Shown here piece after piece: positions 56,117 through 64,000 of a stretch of DNA of 64,000 nt (positions within the stretch are counted from its first letter, which is position 1; every line of letters begins with the position of its first letter). A model generated the notes under the pieces. The model was not told the DNA's origin. It did no database searches and was given only the letters and a program-made list of their open reading frames with translations. Position numbers and translations under genes: made by a program. The stretch comes from Cyclobacteriaceae bacterium YHN15 (GTDB lineage: Bacteria; Bacteroidota; Bacteroidia; Cytophagales; Cyclobacteriaceae), in assembly GCA_003797895.1 (NCBI GenBank), contig RKQB01000002.1:1-64000 (forward strand), in the 5' to 3' direction.

Positions 56117-57457
56117 TTAAACCTTGGGTAGTTGCCAACCATTGTGGTAGTGAGCTTTCATCAAGGCATTGGCTTCTGAATCGGTAAATTGTCCTTTTCC
56201 GGCATCCCAATAGACCTTTTTTCCGGTTTTATAAGCAATATTTCCCATTTGGGCATTGATAGCAGCAATGCTTCCCGTTTCAATACCACAGGTAAGCTTT
56301 GAAGCATCATTTTGCATTATGGCATTGACAAAGCCCTGCGCATGCAGTTCCAGGGCATTTCCGGATGGGCGTATAAGTTTTACTTCCTCCAACTTGGAGG
56401 TGCTTTGCCCGTTTACATTTTCAGTTTCGGGTATTACCCACCAACCTCCACGGTTGACCACCAAAGTCCCATTATTCCCAATAAAGGCAATACCCTCTGT
56501 TGTACCATAATTTCCATTATTGATACCGGTAGCATGTTCCCATAGCATATTGAAACCATCATATTCATATACGGTTTGCAAGGTGTCGGGTGTTTCGGAA
56601 GCATCATCCGGATAGGCAAATTTACCACCTGAAGCCATGACTGATTTTGGGGCTGTAACTCCCATGGCATAGAGTGCAATATCAATTTCATGTACGCCCC
56701 AATCTGTCATTAGTCCACCGGCATAGTCCCAGAACCACCTGAAATTAAAATGAAAACGGTTTGCGTTAAAAGGTCTTTTTGGGGCAGGACCCAACCACAT
56801 GTCATAATCCACTCCTTCAGGCACGCTGCTGTCAGGTTGTTTAGGTACCGGTTTCATCCATCCCTGATAAGCCCAGGTTTTTACTAACCTGATCTGACCC
56901 AATTTTCCCGAACGAACGTAATCAATTGCCTCGGCATACTGGGAACCGCTCCGTTGCCATTGGCCCACCTGAACCATTTTCCCATACCTCTGCTTGGCCT
57001 TTACCATCAGGTTACATTCCTCAATGGTATTGGCAATGGGTTTTTCCACGTAAACATGCTTTCCTGCGGACAAACTGTCTACCATTGTCAAACAATGCCA
57101 ATGATCCGGAGTGCCCACGATGACAACATCGATGTCCTTATTCTCAAGCATTTTACGGTAATCCTTGTAAATACTTGGTTTTTTACCCCTTAATCTTTCC
57201 ACATCTGCAGACCTTTGGTCCAGAACTGTCTGGTCAACATCAGCAAGGGCTACACAGTTGACGTTAGGTATTTTGAGATGCGCATTCATGTTGGACCAAC
57301 CCATACCTTTACAGCCGATAACAGCAAAATTCAACTGATCGGAGGGGGCGATTTTACTTGCAAGGTTTCTCAAAGATTCGGCATGGATAATTCCCGGAAT
57401 CCCTAAACCAGCTGTTGCTAAAATGCTGCTTTGAATAAATTTTCTTCGTGAGGTCAT
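56117..57457 (-). CDS. Gfo/Idh/MocA-family oxidoreductase, twin-arginine leader
   Basis: A 446-residue protein with leader MTSRRKFIQSSILATAGLGI. The NAD(P)-binding fold starts at LNFAVIGCKGMGWSN; VIVGTPDHWH and YVEKPIANTIEE (EKP motif) follow, then the family's C-terminal beta domain with GGLMTDWGVHEIDIALYAMG. Such exported oxidoreductases usually act on sugars or polyols, in Bacteroidetes often with tightly bound cofactor. The substrate is unknown. It stands as a single minus-strand gene. Confidence 0.9.
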   Translation of the reverse strand: MTSRRKFIQSSILATAGLGIPGIIHAESLRNLASKIAPSDQLNFAVIGCKGMGWSNMNAHLKIPNVNCVALADVDQTVLDQRSADVERLRGKKPSIYKDYRKMLENKDIDVVIVGTPDHWHCLTMVDSLSAGKHVYVEKPIANTIEECNLMVKAKQRYGKMVQVGQWQRSGSQYAEAIDYVRSGKLGQIRLVKTWAYQGWMKPVPKQPDSSVPEGVDYDMWLGPAPKRPFNANRFHFNFRWFWDYAGGLMTDWGVHEIDIALYAMGVTAPKSVMASGGKFAYPDDASETPDTLQTVYEYDGFNMLWEHATGINNGNYGTTEGIAFIGNNGTLVVNRGGWWVIPETENVNGQSTSKLEEVKLIRPSGNALELHAQGFVNAIMQNDASKLTCGIETGSIAAINAQMGNIAYKTGKKVYWDAGKGQFTDSEANALMKAHYHNGWQLPKV

Positions 57458-57788
57458 TTTGGATTTAGGTTTAATGGTTTTTTAATTCTTGTTATTATGA
57501 TTAGATTTTTCATCTCAATATAGGGTTTTCCTTCCTTAATTTTAAAATTGGAGGATAGGAAATTCAGATAAATTCCTTGATCAGGAAATAATCTTAAGGA
57601 AAGGTATATATCAAAGTCTCTCTCACACTGTTTTTCTCTTTCAGGGTATCTGTATATTTGATGCAGATCGTGGATGGGATTGAATTACAGTCAAGACAGT
57701 ATTAATTGGATTAAAACTTCTTTTTCTATTATTTTTATTTATCTTGCTATACAGGTCCTAAAATATTTGAAAACTTTTAAAATTAGTA
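57458..57788. other. Divergent intergenic region
   Basis: About 330 A+T-rich bases between the oxidoreductase and the decayed cyclase gene. No gene and no motif I can assign. Confidence 0.4.
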
Positions 57789-58491
57789 ATGGATAGTAAA
57801 TCAAAAGCCTTCCTAATAGGAATAGGCTTTTTTTGTTTTTTGGTTGAAATTACTTTCGGACAGGATCAGAAAGTAGCAGATAGTTTTAGCATTATCTATG
57901 AAAAGGATATCCTCAGATATACCTTACAGCTGGAACTTCTCAGAGATCTGGCTTTCTACGAAGGTAAAGACCTTCAAAAAGGACTGGCTTATGCAGAAGA
58001 ACTTATCAGACTTGCCGAGGAACAGAACAATGCACTATACCAATACCGCGGCTATTTACAAAAGGGAAATAAAAAAAGACTTTTGGGCGACCTGGAAGAA
58101 GCGCTTGATGCTTTTTTCAAAAGTTTGGAAATTGCAAGAGAAGTGGGTTATACTCAAGGGGAAGGAACCGCATTGAGTGCTATAGCCGATATCTATTCGA
58201 TCACGGATAATCATATTAATGCCATTACGGTTTTGTTTCCTGATTTTGTTGATTTTTCCAAACAGTCAGAACTGATAGAACCTGAGAAATTGGTAAAAGG
58301 TATTGATTTTTATCGACATTTGGGGGAATACCGTTAACATTGCCTCAAGAATGGAATCCGCTTCTTTGCCAGGAAGAATCAACCTTTCTGAAACCACCTA
58401 TCAGGAAATCAAAGAGCATTATCCCTGTGAATACAGAGGTGAAATTCAGGTCAAAAATGGAGGTACTTTTAAAATGTATTTTTTAACATAA
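57789..58491 (+). pseudogene. Decayed TPR plus class III adenylate/guanylate cyclase gene
   Basis: The first frame (57789-58337) has a signal peptide, TPR-like helices (KGLAYAEELIRLAEEQNNAL, GDLEEALDAFFKSLEIAREV) and then the opening of a class III cyclase domain (ITVLFPDFVDFSKQSELIEP EKLVKGID). It stops after GEYR. In the next frame, from about 58318, WGNTVNIASRMESASLPGRI and NLSETTYQEIKEHYPCEYRG give the end of the same cyclase domain. The middle of the domain, including its second metal Asp region and dimer arm, and much of the TPR array are lost, and the halves are out of frame. It cannot make an active cyclase. Confidence 0.85.
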
Positions 58492-58660
58492 TTACTGATT
58501 TCAATTGCATTTCATTCCTCTTAATGTTTAATGATTATTCAGGGTGATGGCTGGCCTATTTCCAGTTCACAAGATAAAAAATCCTTTGGGCAAACTCTTT
58601 GGATTTTTACTAATACTAATTCTAAATTTAAGTTTTAGACAGTTTAAAGAAAGCAAATTC

Positions 58661-58685
58661 TATACAAATTAGTTAAGTTTGTATA
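58661..58685 (+). promoter_or_regulatory. Palindromic operator candidate before ferritin
   Basis: TATACAAA (58661-58668) and its exact complement TTTGTATA (58678-58685), nine bases apart. The right arm overlaps TAAGTTTG (58674-58681), which matches the Bacteroidetes -7 consensus TAnnTTTG. The ferritin ATG is 13 bases further on. The arrangement suits a dimeric repressor blocking the promoter. No protein has been linked to it here. Confidence 0.55.
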
Positions 58686-58698
58686 AACACTATAAACT

Positions 58699-59244
58699 AT
58701 GAAAAATAAAGAAATCGTAACGTTACAACGTTCTCTTCTCCATGATACTGAAAAGTTATTGAACCAGCAGATTGAAATGGAGGGTAAGTCTTCTGCCTAT
58801 TATCTATCTATGGCTTCTTGGTGCCAAATGATGGGATATGAAAATGCGTCGAATTACCTGTATACCCATGCTGATGAAGAGAGAATGCATATGATGAAGT
58901 TATTTCGTTATATCAATGAAGCAGGGGGCCATGCCATACAACCTGAAATTACAGGGATCAGAAACAATTTCAATTCTTTGAGAGAAATATTCGAATTGAT
59001 CCTTGAGCATGAGATTAAAGTAACCAAATCAATCAATTCCATTGTAGATCATGCTTTCTCAGCAAAGGATTTTGCTACTTTTAGCTTTATGCAATGGTAT
59101 GTGACCGAACAAAGAGAAGAGGAAACATTGGCCAGAAGAGCATTGGAATTGTTCGATATCATCGGGGAAGAGGGTGTTGGTCTTTGGACTATCGACCAGG
59201 AATTGGGTAAACTTCACGCGAAAACCGCTGAACCGGGAGTATAG
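58699..59244 (+). CDS. ftnA: Ferritin (bacterial, FtnA type)
   Basis: A 181-residue non-haem ferritin that stores iron in a 24-subunit shell. The ferroxidase ligands line up with E. coli FtnA: Glu28 (IEMEGKSS), Glu61 and His64 (HADEERMHMMKLF), Glu105 (LEHEIKVT), Gln138 and Glu141 (WYVTEQREEE). There is no export signal. It is monocistronic. The palindrome over its presumed -7 element suggests control by a metal- or stress-responsive repressor. Confidence 0.93.
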   Translation: MKNKEIVTLQRSLLHDTEKLLNQQIEMEGKSSAYYLSMASWCQMMGYENASNYLYTHADEERMHMMKLFRYINEAGGHAIQPEITGIRNNFNSLREIFELILEHEIKVTKSINSIVDHAFSAKDFATFSFMQWYVTEQREEETLARRALELFDIIGEEGVGLWTIDQELGKLHAKTAEPGV

Positions 59245-59727
59245 TCACTCTGAGTGCCCAAAATTTGTATTTACAGAAAGGAAATGACTTCCTTCGTCAT
59301 TCAAGAGCGAGGAACTGCCTGCCCCCAGTAGAAATGCGGGGAATCTCTCAAATTTTGTAGATGCTTCTCCCGATAGCAATATCGGGAGAAGCATGACGCA
59401 TGTTTCTGTCATTGTTAGTGGATAAAATTGGCATTTGCAGAAAGGGAATGACATTGGGTCCACCTTAATTAGGCCTCGGCCTTTATATTTTGTAAATCTA
59501 AAGGCCGAGGGGCAATTTCCAAATCTGTCATTGGTAGTGACCTAGCCCCTGATTCTGTCAATGATATATAAAGGTAAAAGGCTGCTGCTGCCTATTGATC
59601 CAATTAAAATATTGGAAAATGGATCTGCAGCAGCTTTTTGATTTAACCTGAGATGAAAAGTATTTGATGCTCATATCAGGTTGAATGTTTTTAATCTGTA
59701 TTAATTTTTTTAGTTTTAAGAAAAGAA
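59245..59727. repeat. Intergenic hairpin cluster
   Basis: About 480 bases without a credible gene but with three strong hairpins: a perfect 15-bp stem with GCAA tetraloop (59361-59375 with 59380-59394), CCTCGGCCTTT/AAAGGCCGAGG (59474-59484 with 59500-59510), and GCTGCTGC/GCAGCAGC (59581-59588 with 59627-59634) with a T tail that looks like a terminator. The GAAATGAC/GGGAATGAC motif recurs at 59280 and 59447. I read it as dispersed repeat DNA. Confidence 0.55.
59576..59639 (+). terminator. Terminator-like hairpin
   Basis: GCTGCTGC pairs with GCAGCAGC, followed by TTTTT; GATCC/GGATC pairs further inside. It sits 340 bases past ferritin and about 90 before the next start. Confidence 0.5.
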
Positions 59728-60132
59728 ATGATTAACAGGATCTTAAAAGTCGAGGTTATTGGCAAGGTGCTATTGCGCTTTGGCATTGCCATTTATATGT
59801 GGTCAATAGTTGTATTGTCCTTCAAATTTGATAAGGATGATCTATGGATGGCTTTGGTTATGGCCTATATGGTCATTATACCGGGATTTTCTTTGCTCCA
59901 TTTTAGAAATCCTAAATCCGGATTGATCGGGGCAATAGGTACTGGCCTGTTTTTTCTGGCATCTGCCCTTGTTTTGGCTATTTCAGACTTTTCGTCCAAT
60001 GTGGCATGGCCGCTGATTTACCTGCACGTGGTAAAAGATGTTTTGTTGTTGCTTGGATCTGTTATTTTGATGGGTGAGTCCTTGAAAGAAGTGGTCAGGG
60101 AGAAAATCACCGCTCCATTTCCCAAATCCTGA
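59728..60132 (+). CDS. Small multi-pass membrane protein, unknown
   Basis: A 134-residue protein with four membrane segments (about 12-31, 36-55, 66-85 and 92-112) and a short charged tail. I recognise no family. The gene has no close neighbour on its strand. It is probably real because of length, ATG and regular membrane pattern. Confidence 0.6.
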   Translation: MINRILKVEVIGKVLLRFGIAIYMWSIVVLSFKFDKDDLWMALVMAYMVIIPGFSLLHFRNPKSGLIGAIGTGLFFLASALVLAISDFSSNVAWPLIYLHVVKDVLLLLGSVILMGESLKEVVREKITAPFPKS

Positions 60133-60502
60133 TCAATTAATACCTCTAAAAGTTCATTGGGCTTTATTTTTCTTTAAAATAGATTTTGTAAACTACTGGA
60201 TTATAGAAAATTAAGCATGAATTGCATTTTATTTAAAAATTTTTTTTGTCACATTATTTTATCAATTTCATTAATAATTAGCATTAATTATTCTTATTAT
60301 CCATATTAAAATACTAGTTAGTATTTTATTTGTTAAAATGTAATATTATTTTTTAAATTATTGCTAAATTGATATCATCGGAAGTTAAAACATTTATTTG
60401 CAAAATAATATTTGGAAAAGAGTGTTATGCTTATTGTTTTGATATCAATAATGCCTAAAAGTATTATTTTCGGTTGTACCACCCTGATTTGTTCGTTTGC
60501 GT
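60133..60502. other. A+T-rich intergenic region
   Basis: About 370 bases with long A/T runs. No gene; no assignable promoter motif. It must contain the promoter of the HTH protein. Confidence 0.4.
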
Positions 60503-61516
60503 ATGGTTTCATCAGAATTACAAACAAAGTTTTTTCAGCATCTGAAAACGCTTTTGCCTACCTATAAATCTTTAGTTGACGAAATAGCGGATTTATTGGA
60601 AATCAGCAATGATTCTGCTTATAGAAGGATAAGGGGAGAGAAATTTATTAATCTCGAAGAAATTCAAAAAATCAGCCTACACTTCAAAATTTCTCTGGAT
60701 CAATTGCTTAACCTGCAATCGGATGCTATTGTTTTTCATGGTAAGCTAAATAAATATGACAATAGTAGTTTGGAGAAGTGGTTATTGGATATGCTGGCAC
60801 AGCTTGAATTAGTTGCAAGTCATAAGCACAGGCATATCTATTATTTGGTAAAGGATATGCCCCCCTTTTACCATTTATATCATCCTGAACTGGCATCGTT
60901 TAAGTTTTTCTTTTGGAGTAAATCTATTTTGCATTATGAAAGTTTGAAGGGAGTTAAATATTCATTGAACTCAGATCAGCATGAAGGTCATCGTGATTTA
61001 TGTTCAAGGATCATCAAATTGTATAACCGGATTCCCACAACTGAAATATGGAATGAAGAAGGCATCAATACAACTTTAAGGCAGATTGATTTTTATCAGG
61101 ATTCAGGATTAATCCAATCAAAATCTGATACAAACCGCCTGTATCAATGTGTTTTGGAGGTAATTGACCATTTGGAGTACATGGCTGAATCAGGTAAAAA
61201 ATTCGGATTGAATCAACAGCCGAATGTAGATTGTCCCGAGTATCGTTTTTTTGTAAATGAAATTGTGATGGGGGACAATACATTTATGGGTGAGTTGGAC
61301 AATGTCAGGATTACCTATCTCAACCACAGCGTATTGTATTTCATTGCTTCAATGGATAAAAAATTCAATGACTCTATGTTTTCCAATTTAGAAAATCTCA
61401 TGAAAAAATCAACGTTGATCAGTAATGTAGGTGACAAGGAAAGAAAACAGTTCTTCAACAAATTGAGGAAGAAAGTTCTGACCCGGATGGAGGCTCTGGA
61501 AAGGGCTGAAATATGA
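60503..61516 (+). CDS. Helix-turn-helix regulator, Bacteroidetes type
   Basis: About 337 residues from the ATG at 60503; a TTG six bases upstream is in frame but less likely. The N-terminus is a Cro/CI-like HTH (VDEIADLLEISNDSAYRRIR then GEKFINLEEIQKISLHFKIS, about 20-65). The rest (about 70-337) is a helical/mixed domain with no family I recognise (PPFYHLYHPELASFKFFFWS). It is cytoplasmic, probably a transcription regulator with a ligand- or partner-binding C-terminal half. The targets are unknown. Confidence 0.75.
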   Translation: MVSSELQTKFFQHLKTLLPTYKSLVDEIADLLEISNDSAYRRIRGEKFINLEEIQKISLHFKISLDQLLNLQSDAIVFHGKLNKYDNSSLEKWLLDMLAQLELVASHKHRHIYYLVKDMPPFYHLYHPELASFKFFFWSKSILHYESLKGVKYSLNSDQHEGHRDLCSRIIKLYNRIPTTEIWNEEGINTTLRQIDFYQDSGLIQSKSDTNRLYQCVLEVIDHLEYMAESGKKFGLNQQPNVDCPEYRFFVNEIVMGDNTFMGELDNVRITYLNHSVLYFIASMDKKFNDSMFSNLENLMKKSTLISNVGDKERKQFFNKLRKKVLTRMEALERAEI

Positions 61517-61524
61517 AAAAAGGC

Positions 61525-62745
61525 TTATTTGGGTAAACTTTCCAAAACCATTTTTACAAGTTCGGCCTTTTTGTCATTTTTGATCCATCTTGTAACAATG
61601 AGCAGGTCATTTTCTTCATCTACATAAACCATATTGGTCCCTGCCCCAAGGTGGAAAAAAGCGGATTCTGGGGCAGCAGGAATTTCTTTTCTATCTGTAT
61701 TGAGAAAATAATTCATGTATCCATAATCCGTCTGAACTGGAGTAGGTGATTTGGATTTATTGATCCATTCCTCTGAAATGATCTGTTCTCCGTTCCAATT
61801 TCCCTTTTTCATTGTCAAATATCCGAATCTGGCCTGATCATAGGCACTGATAAACATTCCACCTCCCCAATGGGATCCGCCGCTTACAGATTGTACGATT
61901 TGCCCATCCAAAATAACAAAAGAGTTTTCGTAACCTGTCCATCTCCAGGTTGGGCTGGCACCGATTTTATCCATCACTTTTTCTTTCAAAACCTGAGGCA
62001 ATGGTTTTCGCCATACATTTAAAATCGCCAGGGCCAATACATTTACCCGCGTATCATTGTATTTGTAGACAGTTCCCGGTTCATCTCTTGTTCTTGTCAA
62101 CCACTCTGCTGAATTTCCTTGGGGCCTATCGGCCCAATCAGGTTTACCCCAAAGGGTTCCCTCCCAATCAGAGGTCTGTCTTAATAGATGTTCCCAGGTA
62201 ATCTTACGGTTATGTTCTGTTCCGAACAAATCGAAAACATCTTCCTCATACAAATGATCTGATTTATTCATCATGGACCGATAGGGGTCATAAGGAATTA
62301 TTGGCGCCATATAAGGATAAACCAGGTCTTTTTCACTTTTGATCAGCCCTTGGTCATAAGCAAGGCCAACAGTAGTGGAAAGTATGCTTTTTGCCACACT
62401 GAACGTTAAATCCACCCTATATGGATCACCCCATTTACCAACCACAAATCCCTTATAAATGATCAGTCCTGCCGCTTCACCTCTTTCTTTCATGGGGCCA
62501 ACAGGAAATCCCAATGGTTCCCTTCCAAATGCACTTTGGTAATGGGCAATTTTAAGGTTTTTGTCTGCATCACTTTCTTCCTGAATGGCAAAATCAATAG
62601 CCTGTTTAATGAGTGATGTGTTTATTCCCATTTCCTGGGGCTGTTTTTCCTGCCATTCACCGAAAGGTGGGAAATAATGGTTTTGCGCCGTGAGGAAGCT
62701 GAAATTGAAAAGGAAAATTGCAAGGGCCAATACGGAATGTTTCAT
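61525..62745 (-). CDS. Class C beta-lactamase-like serine hydrolase
   Basis: A 406-residue exported protein (MKHSVLALAIFLFNFSFLTA leader). Nucleophile motif SVAK with Ser116 and Lys119 (LTFSVAKSILSTTVG), second motif YKYNDTRVN (Tyr229-Asn-Asp231) and third motif-like HLGAGTN near the end. These fit the serine beta-lactamase/esterase EstB/D-amino-peptidase family; beta-lactam resistance is not implied. It converges with the HTH gene and is divergent from the FAD oxidoreductase. Confidence 0.85.
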   Translation of the reverse strand: MKHSVLALAIFLFNFSFLTAQNHYFPPFGEWQEKQPQEMGINTSLIKQAIDFAIQEESDADKNLKIAHYQSAFGREPLGFPVGPMKERGEAAGLIIYKGFVVGKWGDPYRVDLTFSVAKSILSTTVGLAYDQGLIKSEKDLVYPYMAPIIPYDPYRSMMNKSDHLYEEDVFDLFGTEHNRKITWEHLLRQTSDWEGTLWGKPDWADRPQGNSAEWLTRTRDEPGTVYKYNDTRVNVLALAILNVWRKPLPQVLKEKVMDKIGASPTWRWTGYENSFVILDGQIVQSVSGGSHWGGGMFISAYDQARFGYLTMKKGNWNGEQIISEEWINKSKSPTPVQTDYGYMNYFLNTDRKEIPAAPESAFFHLGAGTNMVYVDEENDLLIVTRWIKNDKKAELVKMVLESLPK

Positions 62746-62912
62746 GGTGTTAGGGATATTATTGAGGCCAATGTATGCTTTCTAACTGACCATTGAAAAA
62801 AAAATTACAGGATTTACTTCTATTAATCTTTAACTGGTCAGGAATAAAAAGTTAAATTCACCAAGAAAACAATTTTGTGGGCAAAATGGTCTAATCATTA
62901 TATCTTTTAGTT

Positions 62913-64000
62913 ATGAAGAATGATTCAGTAATTTACATCATTGGTGCCGGGATATCAGGCCTGATCGCTGCTTATGAACTTGAAATGGCAGGATACAGTC
63001 CCATTATCCTCGAATCTTCGGATGGTATAGGAGGAAGGGTACGTACGGATGATTTTAAAGGCTTTCTTTTGGACAGGGGTTTTCAGGTACTATTGACGGC
63101 TTATCCTGAAGCGCAAAGGTATTTGGATTATGAGGCACTTAACCTTAAACGATTCAATCCAGGGGCAATAATCTTAAAACCAGGGGATTCTTTTTCCATT
63201 CATGACCCCTTGAGAAACCCATTAAAACTGTTAAATATGGTCTTTTCACCAGTTGGGACCTTTATGGATAAGATCAGGATTTTGAGATTAACCAAATCAC
63301 TTGAAAAAAAGTCGCTGGAGGAGATTTTTGCAGAACCTTCCCAGTCAACTCTACAGTTTTTAAAGGACTATGGCTTTTCGGATAAAATCATTGATAATTT
63401 TTTCAAACCCTTCTTCAAGGGTATTTTCCTTGAAAATGAGCTGAGCACTTCTTCAAGAATGTTCAAGTTTGTCTTTAAAATGTTTGCTATAGGTCATGCA
63501 GCGGTCCCGGAAAAAGGCATGCAGCAAATAGCTGAACATTTGAAAAATAAATTGACCAAAAGTCAATTGATATTGAACAGTCCGGTAAAGAAAATAGAAG
63601 GAACAACCTTATACCTGAGTTCGGGTGGGGAAATCAAAGCGGATAGGGTTATTGTGGCCACCAGACCGGATAAACTTATCCCACAACTTTCAGGTCAATT
63701 CAAACCCTGGAAAAAGGTAATCAATATTTACTATTCCATTTCCCATTCTTTTATAGCCCAACCCATGATTGCCTTGGTTACCGATGAGCATTTTTTGATC
63801 AATAATCTGGTGTTTATGACTGATGTTAGCAAAACCTATGCTCAAAATGAAAGAGCTCTGTTATCAGTTACAATCACTAAACCGGTGGACAAAGATGATA
63901 AACTGGAAAAACTGGTAGCCATAGAACTTGAAGCACTGACAAGAATAAAAGCTGAATATTTCGAACATATTAAAACCTATATCATTGAGGAAGCTTTACC
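62913..64000 (+). CDS. FAD-dependent amine oxidase/desaturase-like oxidoreductase (partial)
   Basis: An open frame from the ATG at 62913 to the window end without stop, at least 362 residues. The dinucleotide-binding fold is complete at the start: YIIGAGISGLIAAYELEMAG and LESSDGIGGRVRTD (GxGxxG and GGR motifs), followed by FLLDRGFQVLLTAYPEA, as in protoporphyrinogen oxidase, amine oxidase and phytoene desaturase relatives. It is cytoplasmic or membrane-associated. The C-terminal FAD motif lies outside the window, so the substrate group cannot be given. Confidence 0.85.
   Translation, partial: MKNDSVIYIIGAGISGLIAAYELEMAGYSPIILESSDGIGGRVRTDDFKGFLLDRGFQVLLTAYPEAQRYLDYEALNLKRFNPGAIILKPGDSFSIHDPLRNPLKLLNMVFSPVGTFMDKIRILRLTKSLEKKSLEEIFAEPSQSTLQFLKDYGFSDKIIDNFFKPFFKGIFLENELSTSSRMFKFVFKMFAIGHAAVPEKGMQQIAEHLKNKLTKSQLILNSPVKKIEGTTLYLSSGGEIKADRVIVATRPDKLIPQLSGQFKPWKKVINIYYSISHSFIAQPMIALVTDEHFLINNLVFMTDVSKTYAQNERALLSVTITKPVDKDDKLEKLVAIELEALTRIKAEYFEHIKTYIIEEAL

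Noticed and set aside
61525..62745. A beta-lactam resistance gene
   Set aside because: The motifs fit the wide serine hydrolase family, including esterases and peptidases; nothing in the sequence points to antibiotic breakdown.

Overview
The window looks like a chromosome segment of a Bacteroidetes bacterium, most likely of the Cytophagales/Cyclobacteriaceae type. The grounds are: A+T-rich DNA with short host-style leaders; a giant adhesin ending in a gliding-type (type IX secretion, type B) C-terminal domain followed by a PorP/SprF gene; twin-arginine leaders of the RRKFIQ type; many outer-membrane barrels and lipoproteins; and few Shine-Dalgarno sites. Species assignment is inference. I saw no rRNA, tRNA, CRISPR array or transposase.

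Left flank (1-5152). After a repeat-rich leader come minus-strand envelope genes: two unknown barrels, a DUF502-like membrane protein, a HAD-family lipoprotein and a POTRA-less Omp85-like barrel.

Accessory block (5458-35817, all plus strand). It is built from repeated parts. Four paralogous regulators with seven membrane segments and an AraC DNA-binding end (5458, 11403, 19973, 25982) each stand in front of a set of secreted or lipid-anchored enzymes and outer-membrane barrels. Set 1 is an intact alkylsulfatase, an Omp85-like barrel and a DUF2490 barrel. Set 2 is two related membrane proteins, an Omp85-like barrel, an epoxide-hydrolase-like enzyme and a broken fused copy of the barrel + DUF2490 pair. 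Set 3 is two sulfatase-fold proteins with altered metal sites, the second in foreign high-G+C DNA, with the last codons of another barrel between them. Set 4 is three tandem DUF1254/DUF1214 proteins plus a fourth remnant, a type I phosphodiesterase/alkaline phosphatase and two DUF2490 barrels. Gene debris between sets shows repeated duplication, fusion and decay. I infer a family of regulator-controlled cassettes for taking in and hydrolysing several related compounds, possibly sulfate or other esters; the substrates cannot be read from the sequence.

Right part (35872-64000). This is more ordinary: a Met/Gly-rich lipoprotein; glycogen phosphorylase; the 1577-residue repeat adhesin with its PorP/SprF partner; a minus-strand operon of alpha/beta hydrolase, phosphoribosyltransferase and GreA/B-like protein; a DEAD-box helicase with a DoxX-like gene; a gamma-glutamyltransferase operon; an exported HisC-like aminotransferase with an acetyltransferase and a lipoprotein; an exported Gfo/Idh/MocA oxidoreductase; a decayed TPR-cyclase gene; a ferritin gene with a palindromic operator candidate; an HTH protein; a class C beta-lactamase-like hydrolase; and an FAD oxidoreductase cut by the window end.
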